A stretch of DNA of 55,013 nt from an uncultured Bacilli bacterium (lineage in GTDB: Bacteria; Bacillota_I; Bacilli_A; RF39; UBA660), in NCBI GenBank assembly GCA_910584305.1, contig CAJTZW010000009.1, positions 1 through 55,013 on the forward strand. The letters are read 5' to 3'. Shown one piece after another: positions 26,148-34,640 of the stretch. Made by a program: the position numbers and the translations under genes. The notes below the pieces were generated by a model. That model was not told the origin of the DNA and searched no databases. It was given only the letters and a program-made list of their open reading frames with translations. How positions within the stretch are numbered: the first letter of the stretch is position 1; each line of letters starts with the position of its first letter.

Positions 26148-27048
26148 TAAAATATTAGATTTTTATAAACAAACAAGTCTGTATACTGATTTAGGGCTAT
26201 ATAAAGATTTTGCACAAAAATTACCCGATGATATAGAGGAGTTATGTTTATTACAGAGGAATCAAATCATTCATCCTTTTGATTTATTAGATGAAAAAAT
26301 GCGGAAGGATTCAAATTCGTTTTATGGAGATATGACAAAGGTTGATGTGACAAGTTTGTGTTATGAGAATGATCTTTTGCCAACGGCGCAATCTATGATA
26401 GCAGAACTTTTAAGAAGGAATAAGGTATATGCAAAGGATAGAAATATCGAAGACAAGATTCATGTATGTTGTAGAGAAAATGCGATTTTACTAGCTAGTA
26501 TATTAAAAGCAAAGGGATATTCTGCAAGAGTAAGAAGTGGGTTTGCTATGTATGTGAATGTACTAGAAAATCAGGCAGGGGATCACTGGATTACAGAATA
26601 TTATGATACTTCTCGTAAAAGATGGGTTTTGGTGGATGCTGATATGTATTTTGATGATGATATATTATCACAGTATCACATTGATTTTAATTTATTAGAT
26701 GTACCTCGTCATCGGTTTATTTTTGGTGCAGAGGCTTATTTGGGATTAAGAGAAGGGAAATATAAGAATGAGGAAATTTACTATGTATCACCTCCACTGA
26801 CAATAGGGATTAAGGCTTCTTTACATGGATTGTTTTATGATTTTCATTCTCTTATGAATAATGAGATTATTTTCCTACATTTACCCAAATATATTGTGGA
26901 TAAAAATTTTGAACTATCTATAGAGGAATATCATGAATTGGATACTTTGGCAACTTTAATGCTTAACCCAGATGAAAATTTTGATAAGCTGCTTGAGATT
27001 TGGAATACGCAGTATAAATTTAGAATTATGTGTGGAGGGTTAAATTAG
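26140..27048 (+). CDS. Transglutaminase-like superfamily protein (paralogue 1)
   Basis: The 302-aa soluble protein has the Cys-His-Asp triad of the transglutaminase/papain-like fold: EDKIHVCCREN (Cys111 followed by Arg), AGDHWITEYY (His149) and WVLVDADMY (Asp166). In bacteria such proteins are often cysteine peptidases or amidases rather than cross-linking enzymes. No signal peptide is visible, so it should act in the cytoplasm. It overlaps the nitroreductase gene by eight bases. A clear end-to-end paralogue lies at 36320 inside a cassette. The shared helical C-terminus (YDFHSLMNNEI) is not a known domain to me. Earlier ATG codons in frame lie inside the nitroreductase gene. Confidence 0.72.
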   Translation: MNDKILDFYKQTSLYTDLGLYKDFAQKLPDDIEELCLLQRNQIIHPFDLLDEKMRKDSNSFYGDMTKVDVTSLCYENDLLPTAQSMIAELLRRNKVYAKDRNIEDKIHVCCRENAILLASILKAKGYSARVRSGFAMYVNVLENQAGDHWITEYYDTSRKRWVLVDADMYFDDDILSQYHIDFNLLDVPRHRFIFGAEAYLGLREGKYKNEEIYYVSPPLTIGIKASLHGLFYDFHSLMNNEIIFLHLPKYIVDKNFELSIEEYHELDTLATLMLNPDENFDKLLEIWNTQYKFRIMCGGLN

Positions 27049-27076
27049 ATATAAAGGACTCTTATGAAAGATTTTA

Positions 27077-27105
27077 TTTACTTTTTATTACAAATCGTTT
27101 ATAAT
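27077..27105 (+). promoter_or_regulatory. Promoter of the lipoprotein gene
   Basis: TTTACT and a perfect TATAAT are 17 bp apart, about 27 bp before the ATG. Confidence 0.6.
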
Positions 27106-27131
27106 GAAAACAGATAGTAAGGAGTAAGGGT

Positions 27132-28217
27132 ATGAGAGAAAAAATATGTAAGTTGTTTGCGGTCTTCTGTTTGATGTTCGTTATGACTGGTTGTGTGAAA
27201 TTTAATGCTAGTATGGATATTAAGAAAGATAAGTCAATGGATTTTAATATTATTTATGCATTTGATACTAGTCTTTTTGGTGATCAAGAATTACTTAGTG
27301 ATTCTGATAAATTGGAATTACAAGAAAAAGGGTTTACAGTAAGTGATTATGTTGATGGAACAATGAAAGGATTTACTATATCTAGAAATATTAAAAATAT
27401 AGATACGGTAAGTGCTACAGGGGATGCAGAGTATAGTTTATCTGGTATACTAGATGATACTGATTCAAATGATATGATGTTTAGAGTAAAGAAGGGCTTT
27501 TTAAAAAACACATATACTGCTACGTTGGATTTTGATGCTTCGGATAGTTCACTGAATGACTCGACAAGTGATGATTTTGAATCAGACTATGAAGAGGATA
27601 ATATGTTCGAAGATGAATTTGAACTTGATACAGATGATTCTTTTGATGAAGATTTTGATTTTAGTGGTATGGCTAGTGCTATGGATTTGAGTTTTACAGT
27701 TAAGGTTCCTTATTCTGTAATAAGCAATAATGCTACAACAGTGAGTGATAATGGAAAAACATTGATATGGAATTTAACTTCTGGAGATACATCTTCTATT
27801 GAGTTTGAATTTGAATTATATAATATGAATGTTATATATATTGGTGGAGCAATTGCTTTTGCCATCATTATTATAATTATTGTGATGATTCTGAATAAGA
27901 AGAAAAACGGTGGTGGTAAGGTAGAACAAGTTACACCAATTCAACCAGTGAATTCTGCTCCTATGGTGAATCCAACAGAAGTAAAACTAGAGGATACTGC
28001 GCCTGTGTCACAACAAATGAATCCACAAAGTATTGGAAATCCATCTGTTCTTTCGAATGCTTCTGTAGGTGTGGTTACGGATAGTGAAGTAGTACCACAA
28101 CCAACAGATTTATCAGATTTAGAAAATTCTACTCTATCATCTGGTACCACATTTTATCAAAGCAATCAGCAAGATTCTTCACAAGAGAATGTATCTGAGG
28201 GTGAAAAGTTAAATTAA
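27132..28217 (+). CDS. LppM-like lipoprotein with C-terminal membrane anchor
   Basis: The 361-aa protein begins with a signal peptide and lipobox (FVMTGC), then an extracytoplasmic domain that starts KFNASMDIKKDKSMDFN, like the LppM/DUF3153 fold. Inside is a very acidic insert (about residues 145-175). A transmembrane helix (IGGAIAFAIIIIIIVMIL) and a Lys-rich stop-transfer follow, then a Gln/Pro/Ser-rich cytoplasmic tail. Both a lipid anchor and a transmembrane helix are thus predicted. LppM proteins are linked to envelope functions; the precise role here is unknown. AAGGAG precedes the start. Confidence 0.7.
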   Translation: MREKICKLFAVFCLMFVMTGCVKFNASMDIKKDKSMDFNIIYAFDTSLFGDQELLSDSDKLELQEKGFTVSDYVDGTMKGFTISRNIKNIDTVSATGDAEYSLSGILDDTDSNDMMFRVKKGFLKNTYTATLDFDASDSSLNDSTSDDFESDYEEDNMFEDEFELDTDDSFDEDFDFSGMASAMDLSFTVKVPYSVISNNATTVSDNGKTLIWNLTSGDTSSIEFEFELYNMNVIYIGGAIAFAIIIIIIVMILNKKKNGGGKVEQVTPIQPVNSAPMVNPTEVKLEDTAPVSQQMNPQSIGNPSVLSNASVGVVTDSEVVPQPTDLSDLENSTLSSGTTFYQSNQQDSSQENVSEGEKLN

Positions 28218-28236
28218 GGACGTGTGTCCTTTTTTT
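28216..28236 (+). terminator. Terminator of the lipoprotein gene
   Basis: AAGGAC-GTGT-GTCCTT is followed by a T run. The stop codon of the lipoprotein gene enters the stem, and the next promoter begins at its end. Confidence 0.8.
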
Positions 28237-28237
28237 G

Positions 28238-28246
28238 TGTTATAAT
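28238..28246 (+). promoter_or_regulatory. Extended -10 promoter of the yibE/F-like pair
   Basis: TGTTATAAT is a full extended -10 element directly after the preceding terminator. The leader to ATG 28264 is short, with AGGTGG as ribosome site. Confidence 0.6.
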
Positions 28247-28263
28247 GGGGGTAGGTGGTATAA

Positions 28264-29358
28264 ATGAAAGATCTTTTTTTGCAATATCGTAAATCTATAT
28301 TCGTTGGTGGTCTTTTTTTCATTGTATGTTTAGGAGTGTTATTCTTCGTAAAAAATGATTATTTTTTATATGATGGGATTATTGCTAAGATTATTTCAGT
28401 CGAAGATATATATGATTCTACCGAAGAGAATACTTTAGGTTTTCAAGAACAGTATTATAATCAAGAAATGAAAGCAAAAATTATGAATGGTAAGAATAAA
28501 GGGAATGAGATAATCCTTTCTAATCTTTATGCATCATCACTTGTTTATGATAATGTATATAAAGTGGGAGATGAGGTTTTTGTTTTAGAATTTGGTAGTG
28601 CATATACAATTGATGGGGTGAAAAGAGATACATATTTAGTTTTTGTCCTGCTGGTATTATTGTGTAGTGTTGTTTTTGTTGGACACTGGAAGGGACTATT
28701 TTCCTTTTTCAGTTTGTTATGTAATACATTTCTTGTATATGTTTATATATTGTTATATTTAAGAGGAATTTCTATTTTTCCATTAACATTAGGATTGATG
28801 ATTTGTTTTTCTTCTATTTCTTTATTGTTTGTTAGTGGTTTTAATAAGAAGACCGTTTCTGCGATTTTGTCAGCGCTTATCGGTAGTATTGCAATGGTTG
28901 TGATTGCGCTTTTGGTAATTCATTTTACAAATTATCAAGGAGTATCTTTTGAATATTTAGATTTTTTAACTATACCAATTCATGATTTATTTTTGGCGGA
29001 ACTTTTTATTGGTGGACTTGGGGCCATCATGGATATTTCTATTACGGTGTCTTCTTCTTTTCAAGAGTTGATTGATAAAAATAATGAGATTTCTAATAAA
29101 GCTCTTAAACAATCCGGAATCGAGATTGGTAAGGATATTATGGGGACGATGGTAAATGTTTTATTCTTTACGTATGTGTGTGGGGCTATACCTTCTTTGA
29201 TTTTGTATCTTCGAAATGGAATTACGTTAACCAATGCACTAGGAATGAATCTATCTTTGGAATTGACCAGATTCTTGGTAGGTAGTATTGGTATTGTTAT
29301 TACGATTCCGATTTCTATTGTAGTATCTATTTTTGTTTTAAGGAGGCATGAAGCATGA
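28264..29358 (+). CDS. YibE/F-like membrane protein (larger component)
   Basis: The 364-aa membrane protein has one N-terminal helix, an extracytoplasmic loop of about 90 residues, then six to seven helices. GLGAIMDISITVSSSFQEL and IGKDIMGTMVNVLFFTYVCGAIPSL are the family signature of YibE/F-like proteins, found as pairs in Firmicutes. The D-x-S-I-T-V-S-S and G-x-D-I-x-G-T-x-x-N motifs recur in the partner, showing shared ancestry. The transported substrate is not established. It overlaps its partner by four bases (ATGA). Confidence 0.82.
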   Translation: MKDLFLQYRKSIFVGGLFFIVCLGVLFFVKNDYFLYDGIIAKIISVEDIYDSTEENTLGFQEQYYNQEMKAKIMNGKNKGNEIILSNLYASSLVYDNVYKVGDEVFVLEFGSAYTIDGVKRDTYLVFVLLVLLCSVVFVGHWKGLFSFFSLLCNTFLVYVYILLYLRGISIFPLTLGLMICFSSISLLFVSGFNKKTVSAILSALIGSIAMVVIALLVIHFTNYQGVSFEYLDFLTIPIHDLFLAELFIGGLGAIMDISITVSSSFQELIDKNNEISNKALKQSGIEIGKDIMGTMVNVLFFTYVCGAIPSLILYLRNGITLTNALGMNLSLELTRFLVGSIGIVITIPISIVVSIFVLRRHEA

Positions 29359-30125
29359 ATTTTCTTTTATTTATCGTTTTATTCCTTCTTATGATTGGTA
29401 TTGGGAGAAAAAGAGGTTTAAAGGCTTTTGTAGCTTTATTACTGAATTATCTTATTTTAGTTATTTGTATTTATTTAATGGCTTGTGGTATTTCAATACT
29501 TGTTTTGACTCCCTTATGCTGTATTTTGGTGAGTTCTATTATTTTATTTTTTATTAATGGTAATAATATAAAAACCAGAGTGGCTTTTATTTCTGTTATT
29601 GTTACTTTATTTTTTACTATTTTGTTTGTTATTATTGTAAATAGTGGTGCGAATCTACAGGGATTTGGAGAAGAAGCTTATGAAGGAATTTTTCCATATT
29701 CTTTTAATATCAATTTTGATATGTCTATGCTTGGGATGGCTGTTGTACTTATGGGTTTAATCGGGTCTATTACAGATACTTCTATTGCAATTACATCTGC
29801 TCTTCATGAAGTGCATGTGAATAATCCAGACTTATCTAGAAAAAAACTTTTTCTATCTGGCATGAATATTGGGCGTGATATTTTGGGAACGACTTTAAAC
29901 ACTTTATTTTTCGCATATCTTGGTGGATTTTTAAGTTTACTTTTTTGGTTTAAAACAGATTCTTATAATTTATCTCAAATTGTGAATTCTAAAGCATTTT
30001 GCTCGGAAATCGTTCGTATTCTTTGTAGTGGACTTTGTTCTGTGGTGATTATTCCAGTGGCATCTTTCTTGTATTCCTATGGTCAAACACATAATTTTTC
30101 TCATAAAAAGATTGAAAAAACATAA
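29355..30125 (+). CDS. YibE/F-like membrane protein (smaller component)
   Basis: The 256-aa membrane protein has about seven hydrophobic helices. The paired signatures GLIGSITDTSIAITSALHEV and IGRDILGTTLNTLFFAYLGG correspond to those of the upstream protein but it lacks the extracytoplasmic loop. It probably forms a heteromeric complex with it, as their ATGA overlap and conserved pairing suggest. The coding end contains the -35 box of the pheS leader promoter. Confidence 0.82.
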   Translation: MNFLLFIVLFLLMIGIGRKRGLKAFVALLLNYLILVICIYLMACGISILVLTPLCCILVSSIILFFINGNNIKTRVAFISVIVTLFFTILFVIIVNSGANLQGFGEEAYEGIFPYSFNINFDMSMLGMAVVLMGLIGSITDTSIAITSALHEVHVNNPDLSRKKLFLSGMNIGRDILGTTLNTLFFAYLGGFLSLLFWFKTDSYNLSQIVNSKAFCSEIVRILCSGLCSVVIIPVASFLYSYGQTHNFSHKKIEKT

Positions 30126-30139
30126 ATTTATGGTATACT
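30112..30139 (+). promoter_or_regulatory. Promoter of the pheST T-box transcript
   Basis: TTGAAA, a 16-bp spacer and TGG-TATACT (extended -10) lie at the end of the previous coding region. Confidence 0.7.
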
Positions 30140-30145
30140 GAATGT

Positions 30146-30367
30146 ATGTGATTTATGAAAGCGATGAATAAGGAGTAGTAGTAAATGATACTATGATAGA
30201 GATCTTGTGGTTGGTGGAAACAAGACAGTTAGTTTATGAATTCGTCTTAGGAGTCTTATTAATAGTAAGCGTATTTCTTGCGTTAAAAGATTTGAGTGTA
30301 TAGTAAGTAACTATAAATTAAGGTGGTACCACGGGTAATCTCGTCCTTAAATTTATGGTTACTTTTT
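30146..30367 (+). promoter_or_regulatory. T-box riboswitch (tRNA-Phe responsive) upstream of pheST
   Basis: The conserved AAGGTGGTACCACGGG T-box sequence at 30319-30335, with its partner TCGTCCTT, is exact. Stem I runs from about 30150 with an internal GGTTGGTGGAAAC apical region. The specifier on its 3' side reads TTC at 30241-30243 (GAA-TTC-GTC), the Phe codon. The competing terminator pairs AGTAACTATAAATT with AATTTATGGTTACT and ends in a T run. Uncharged tRNA-Phe would stabilise the antiterminator and switch on pheST. Confidence 0.93.
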
Positions 30368-30394
30368 TATTCACATAAGGAAGGATTGAATTAT

Positions 30395-31444
30395 ATGAAG
30401 AATGAAAAAGTAGAGCAAATCAAAATCGTGTTAAATGAAGATATGAAGCAAATTCATACTATGAATGAATTGAATGATTTTAAAGTGAAATATCTAGGTA
30501 AAAAGGGCCTTATTACAGAGTTAAATAGTGAGATTAAAAATATTCCAAATGAAGATAAAAAAGAGTTTGGAATGCTTGTCAATGAACTACGTACTATATG
30601 TACTTCATTTTATGATGAAAAGAAAGAGTTGTTAGAAACGGAAGTTTTAAACGAAAAACTTTCTAAGGAAGTCATTGATATTAGTTTACCTGCTACAAAA
30701 ATTCCTGCAGGTGCTCCTAATATTTTAGAGAAATTGGTAGAAGAAATCGAAGAGGTATTTATGTCTATGGGATATGATGTCGTAGATGGGCCTGAAATTG
30801 AAGAGGATAAATATAATTTCGAAATGTTAAATATACCAAAGGGACATCCTGCTCGTGATGCGCAAGATACATTTTATATTGAAGGGGATGAGATTTTACT
30901 TCGTAGTCAAACTTCCCCTGTACAAGTACGTACGATGTTAAAGGGAAATGGAGAAACCCCAATTCGTATTATTTGCCCTGGAAAAACGTATCGTAGGGAT
31001 GATGATGATGCGACACATTCTCATCAATTTATGCAGATAGAAGGACTTCTTGTGGATAAAGATATCAGCCTATCTGATCTGAAAGGAACTATTGATGTGA
31101 TTGTAAAAAAATTATTTGGGGAAAATATTCAAACACGTTTTCGCCCTAGTTATTATCAATTTACAGAACCTTCTGTAGAAGTTGATATTAGTTGTTTCCA
31201 TTGCAAAGGAGATGGATGTAATATTTGTAAAAATACAGGATGGATTACTGTAGCTGGAGCAGGAATTGTTCATCCAAATGTACTTACTATGGGTGGATAT
31301 AATCCGAAAGAGTGGACAGGATTTGCTTTTGGGTTTGGAGCAGAAAGACTTGCAATGTTAAAATATGATATTAGTGATTGTCGTGTATTTTATAATACGG
31401 ATTTAAGAGAAAGTAAAACTTTTGATAGAAAGGAGGCGGAATAA
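30395..31444 (+). CDS. pheS: Phenylalanyl-tRNA synthetase alpha subunit
   Basis: The class II catalytic subunit comprises an N-terminal coiled coil (KVKYLGKKGLITEL), motif 2 RIICPGKTYRRDDDDATHSHQF, and motif 3 GFAFGFGAERLAML. FHCKGDGCNICKNTGW is the small Cys-rich insert of Gram-positive PheS. ATG 30395 follows AAGGAAGG; the frame is open upstream through the T-box but those codons are not translated product. At 349 aa it has the expected length. The last bases contain the ribosome site AAAGGAGG for pheT. Confidence 0.97.
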   Translation: MKNEKVEQIKIVLNEDMKQIHTMNELNDFKVKYLGKKGLITELNSEIKNIPNEDKKEFGMLVNELRTICTSFYDEKKELLETEVLNEKLSKEVIDISLPATKIPAGAPNILEKLVEEIEEVFMSMGYDVVDGPEIEEDKYNFEMLNIPKGHPARDAQDTFYIEGDEILLRSQTSPVQVRTMLKGNGETPIRIICPGKTYRRDDDDATHSHQFMQIEGLLVDKDISLSDLKGTIDVIVKKLFGENIQTRFRPSYYQFTEPSVEVDISCFHCKGDGCNICKNTGWITVAGAGIVHPNVLTMGGYNPKEWTGFAFGFGAERLAMLKYDISDCRVFYNTDLRESKTFDRKEAE

Positions 31445-31445
31445 T

Positions 31446-33818
31446 ATGATTAGTTTGGAATGGGTAAAAGATTATATTGATATTTCTGATGAGGATTTAG
31501 GGGAACTTGCTGTTAAAATTACTAAGGCGGGAATTAATATTGAAAAAGTTATTACGCAGAATATAGATCATTTGGTTATTGGAGAGGTAAAGGAATGTAT
31601 AGACCATCCAGATAGTGATCATTTACACATTTGTAAGGTAGATATTGGAGAAAGCGAGTTACAACAAATCGTATGTGGCGCACCTAATGTACGCGTTGGT
31701 ATTAAAGTGATTGTAGCTCTTCCTGGTGCAGTTTTACCTGGAGATTTTGAAATTAAAAAGAGTAAAATTCGTGGAGTTGAATCGAATGGAATGCTCTGCG
31801 CTCTATATGAATTAGGGCTAGAAGAAAAGACAGAGGAAACTTATAGTAAAGGAATTTGTGAATTAGATAGTGATGCTCCAATTGGTAAAAATCCAATAGT
31901 TTATATGGGACTTGATGATACATTGTATGAATTAGATATTCATAAGCATCGTAACAATGATTGTTATTATCATATTGGTTTTGCCTATGAAATTGCGTGT
32001 ATTTTAAATAAAAAAGTTACTTTACCAGATAGTGATTTTACTGAAATAAATGATTCTATACAAAATCATTTGACTGTAAAAGTGGAAACTAGTAGGTGCC
32101 CTTATTATCTAGCACGTATGGTGACAGATATTGAAATCAAAGAATCTCCAAAGTTTATTCAAAAGAGATTACAGAGTGTGGGTATGCGATCTATTAATAA
32201 TGTTGTGGATATTTCTAATTACGTTATGCTTGAATATGGACAACCACTTCACTTTTTTGATAAAGACGAGTTAGGAGATCATATCCTTGTAAGAGACGCA
32301 AAAGATGGGGAAGAAATTGTTACTTTAGATGGAAAAGAACGTATATTAAAATCAAGTGATATTGTAATTACAAATGGTGTAGAACCTGTATGTATTGCTG
32401 GTGTTATGGGTGGAGAAAATACAGAAGTTACCAGTGGGACAAAAACATTGGTTATTGAAAGTGCTATTTTTGATGCCACAAGTATTCGTTATACTGCTTC
32501 TAATTTAAATTTACGTAGTGAAGCTTCTATCCGCTATGGAAAAGGGTTAAGTTATGAGTATACAGATAAAGCAATGGCTAGGGCTTGCCATTTACTAGAA
32601 AAATATGCTGGTGCAAAGGTACTTACAGGAATTATCAAACATGATGTTGTAGACAAAAGTGATAAAATTGTAGAGTTTATTCCAGAAGATATCAATCGTA
32701 TGCTTGGAATTACAATTAGTGAAAAAGATATGGAAGTAGAATTACAGCGCTTAGATTTTCCATATACAATTGATAGTGGTAAATTTATTGTTACTATTCC
32801 TAAGAGAAGACTTGATATTGATCCTAATGTAAATGATATTGCTGAAGAAATTGGACGTTTGTATGGATATCATAATTTAGTATCTACACTTCCTAAAACA
32901 GTAATTCGTAGGGGAACTTATATTGGAGACGTTAAGTATCGAAAAATGATTTCAAAACGTCTTCGTAGTATGGGATTAAATGAAGCAAAAACATATACCC
33001 TGGTCTCTCCAGAAATGGCTAATTTGTTTGATTATGAAGAGAAAGAAAAGGTTGTACTACCAAATCCAATGAGTGTGGATAAATCTGTTGTTAGAACAAC
33101 TTTAATACCATCTTTATTCAATGTATATCAATATAATAAAGCTCGTAAAGTACAAGATGTATGTATTTATGAAATTAGTAAAACATATGATAAAAATTAT
33201 GAGGAAGAAAGTAAAGTAGCATTTCTTATGAGTGGAAATTATATCTCAAATGGATGGGGAACATCTATGAAAGTGGATTTCTATGTTGTAAAAGGAATTA
33301 TTGAAAATTTACTAGATTATATGGGATTTAAGAATCGCTATACTTTTGAAGTTACAAACACAAAGGACTTGCATCCAGGAGTGAGTGCTACTATTTTATT
33401 AGACCGTAAACAGATTGGAATTGTTGGTAGGATTCATCCAAGCGCATGTAAAGATGAGGTGTATGTAGCAGAAATTTCTATGAATGCACTTATGAAAGAC
33501 ATTAAACCTTTAAAATATAAAGAAGCACCAAAATATCCAAAGATAGAAAAAGATATGGCATTTGTTATTGATAAGAGTGTTCCATCTAGTGAAATTATGA
33601 ATATATTAAGAAAAGTTGGTGGAAGAATTTTAAGTGATATATCTGTATTTGATGTATATACAGGAGAAAATGTATTAGAGAATGAAAAATCAATCGCTTA
33701 TAAACTCATTTTCCAATTGCCAGATCGTACTTTGACAGATGAGGAAGTAAGTTCTGTTTTCGATAAAATGATTGTAGAAGTAGAGGCAAAGCTACCTGCA
33801 AAATTAAGAAATCAATAA
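31446..33818 (+). CDS. pheT: Phenylalanyl-tRNA synthetase beta subunit
   Basis: Its 790 aa follow the standard order: B1 N-terminal module (ISLEWVKDYIDI), the EMAP-like tRNA-binding OB domain (EVKECIDHPDSDHLHICKVDIG), the B3/B4 editing region, B5 (DINRMLGITIS), the catalytic-like core (RRLDIDPNVNDIAEEIGRLYGYHN), and the C-terminal ferredoxin-fold anticodon-binding domain (APKYPKIEKDMAFVIDKSV). It forms the alpha2-beta2 enzyme with PheS. I start at ATG 31446, one base after the pheS stop and behind a perfect AAAGGAGG; an earlier in-frame codon lies inside pheS. Confidence 0.97.
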   Translation: MISLEWVKDYIDISDEDLGELAVKITKAGINIEKVITQNIDHLVIGEVKECIDHPDSDHLHICKVDIGESELQQIVCGAPNVRVGIKVIVALPGAVLPGDFEIKKSKIRGVESNGMLCALYELGLEEKTEETYSKGICELDSDAPIGKNPIVYMGLDDTLYELDIHKHRNNDCYYHIGFAYEIACILNKKVTLPDSDFTEINDSIQNHLTVKVETSRCPYYLARMVTDIEIKESPKFIQKRLQSVGMRSINNVVDISNYVMLEYGQPLHFFDKDELGDHILVRDAKDGEEIVTLDGKERILKSSDIVITNGVEPVCIAGVMGGENTEVTSGTKTLVIESAIFDATSIRYTASNLNLRSEASIRYGKGLSYEYTDKAMARACHLLEKYAGAKVLTGIIKHDVVDKSDKIVEFIPEDINRMLGITISEKDMEVELQRLDFPYTIDSGKFIVTIPKRRLDIDPNVNDIAEEIGRLYGYHNLVSTLPKTVIRRGTYIGDVKYRKMISKRLRSMGLNEAKTYTLVSPEMANLFDYEEKEKVVLPNPMSVDKSVVRTTLIPSLFNVYQYNKARKVQDVCIYEISKTYDKNYEEESKVAFLMSGNYISNGWGTSMKVDFYVVKGIIENLLDYMGFKNRYTFEVTNTKDLHPGVSATILLDRKQIGIVGRIHPSACKDEVYVAEISMNALMKDIKPLKYKEAPKYPKIEKDMAFVIDKSVPSSEIMNILRKVGGRILSDISVFDVYTGENVLENEKSIAYKLIFQLPDRTLTDEEVSSVFDKMIVEVEAKLPAKLRNQ

Positions 33819-33846
33819 AAAGGCATTCTAGTGGATTGTCTTTTTT
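33818..33846 (+). terminator. Terminator of pheST
   Basis: AAAAGGCA pairs with TGTCTTTT (one G-T pair) and continues into a T run. Confidence 0.75.
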
Positions 33847-33886
33847 CTTTTGTCTTTAAAATATTACAATATCTATGTAGTCAATC

Positions 33887-33915
33887 TTGATTTTTAAGAT
33901 ATATCATATTATAAT
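33887..33915 (+). promoter_or_regulatory. Promoter of the tRNA cluster
   Basis: TTGATT and TATAAT are separated by 17 bp, nine bases before the first tRNA. Confidence 0.8.
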
Positions 33916-33923
33916 TGAGATAT

Positions 33924-33999
33924 GCCGAAATAGCTCAGTTGGTAGAGCAACTGTCTCGTAATCAGTAGGTCGTAGGTTCAAGTCCTATTTTCGGCACCA
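33924..33999 (+). tRNA. tRNA-Thr (anticodon CGT)
   Basis: The acceptor GCCGAAA pairs with TTTCGGC and the CCA end is encoded. The D arm GCTCAGTTGGTAGAGC and T arm TAGGTTCAAGTCCTA are canonical. The anticodon loop CTCGTAA gives CGT for Thr codon ACG. One mismatch closes the anticodon stem. Confidence 0.95.
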
Positions 34000-34003
34000 T
34001 TAT

Positions 34004-34090
34004 GTGAGGATGGCGGAATTGGTAGACGCGCTACTTTGAGGGGGTAGTGATTATAAAATCGTGGGAGTTCAAGTCTCCTTCTTCACACCA
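34004..34090 (+). tRNA. tRNA-Leu (anticodon GAG)
   Basis: This is an 87-nt class II tRNA with a long variable arm. The acceptor GTGAGGA pairs with TCTTCAC, and CCA is encoded. Anticodon loop TTGAGGG gives GAG. The D region GGCGGAATTGGTAGACGCG is typical of Leu. Confidence 0.95.
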
Positions 34091-34100
34091 TGAATATATT

Positions 34101-34174
34101 GCCGCAATAGTATAGTGGTATTACGAAGCCATGGTAAGGCTTTAATGTAGGTCCGATTCCTACTTGTGGCACCA
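34101..34174 (+). tRNA. tRNA-Thr (anticodon GGT), atypical T loop
   Basis: The acceptor GCCGCAA pairs with TTGTGGC, with encoded CCA. Anticodon stem AAGCC/GGCTT encloses ATGGTAA, giving GGT (Thr codons ACC/ACT). The T loop reads TCCGATT, with C in place of the near-universal T55, and the D stem is short, so it may score low in tRNA searches. Its 3' end is the source of the cassette-end repeats downstream. Confidence 0.8.
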
Positions 34175-34206
34175 GATTTAAGGATTACTCGAAAGGTTCG
34201 AGTAAT
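34168..34206 (+). repeat. tRNA-end repeat, copy A (within tRNA-Thr-GGT), with hairpin
   Basis: The sequence starts GGCACCAGATTTAAGGAT and continues into ACTCGAA (34168-34193). It recurs near 35263, 37259 and 38737. In this copy it includes the true CCA end and the first arm of a 10-bp hairpin, ATTACTCGAA-AGG-TTCGAGTAAT. Confidence 0.8.
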
Positions 34207-34210
34207 ATAG

Positions 34211-34238
34211 AAAACGACTTGTCAAAAAGTCGTTTTTA
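34211..34238 (+). terminator. Terminator of the tRNA operon
   Basis: AAAACGACTT pairs with AAGTCGTTTT and is followed by T residues. Confidence 0.8.
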
Positions 34239-34282
34239 TGTTATTATGAATATGTCAAGGAAACTTGCATAAAATAGAAAAA

Positions 34283-34363
34283 GGGAATACTTAACTTTGG
34301 CGAGTTGAGTACTTACCTAAAAATGGTTAAGCACTTAATCTATGCTAGATTGAGTGCTATTTC
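34283..34363 (+). ncRNA. Candidate antitoxin RNA opposite the small toxin gene
   Basis: TAAAAT at 34270 could start a transcript at the GGG of 34283. It would fold a 9-bp 5' hairpin (TACTTAACT/AGTTGAGTA) and end at the stem GCACT-AATCTA / TAGATT-AGTGC (34331-34357), overlapping the 3' end of the minus-strand toxin mRNA. The transcript is inferred; no -35 is obvious. Confidence 0.35.
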
Positions 34364-34446
34364 TTTATTGATAGAATCATTAAAGAGACTATTAATAAAA
34401 TGATAATTATTATTAGAAATGAGATTAACAAATCCTTTTTCTTCAT
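34357..34446 (-). CDS. Small hydrophobic peptide, candidate type I toxin
   Basis: The 29-residue peptide begins MKKKDLLIS, has one continuous helix of Ile/Leu (FLIIIIILLIVSLMIL) and ends with a Lys pair. Size, single membrane helix and charged ends match Fst/TxpA/BsrG-type toxins. A perfect AAAGGAGG lies nine bases before the ATG. On the minus strand a TGT-TATAAT extended -10 sits about 65 bp upstream. The 3' end runs into a hairpin shared with a likely opposite transcript. It sits just past the tRNA terminator, at the head of the cassette zone. Toxicity is inferred from form only. Confidence 0.6.
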   Translation of the reverse strand: MKKKDLLISFLIIIIILLIVSLMILSIKK

Positions 34447-34509
34447 AATATCAAGCCTCCTTTCATAAGAAAGTTGGCAAGCACTCAACAATTAAGTTTC
34501 CCTATATGA

Positions 34510-34538
34510 ATTATAACAAATTAATATCTATAAAACAA
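34510..34538 (-). promoter_or_regulatory. Promoter of the small toxin gene
   Basis: On the minus strand TTGTTT, a 17-bp spacer and TGT-TATAAT form an extended -10 promoter. The transcript would begin with GGGAAACTTAA, resembling the start of the opposite RNA. Confidence 0.55.
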
Positions 34539-34567
34539 TAAATATAACTAAATTATGACAATTATGA

Positions 34568-34609
34568 CAATTTAGTAAACACACTTGTACATTGTTATCA
34601 ACAATGTAC
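34568..34609 (+). repeat. Cassette upstream repeat, copy 1, with inverted repeat
   Basis: A 27-base sequence (34568-34594) containing TAAACACACTTGTACATTG is repeated with one base difference at 36260. GTACATTG and CAATGTAC (34587-34609) form an inverted repeat. Both copies precede transglutaminase-like genes. Confidence 0.65.
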
Positions 34610-34640
34610 GTGTAATTAGTAATTATATATTTTATTCGGG

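Noticed and set aside
34101..34174. First impression of a tRNA-Gly
   Set aside because: The AGTGGTA D loop is Gly-like, but the anticodon loop ATGGTAA gives GGT and the GCC-G acceptor start fits Thr.
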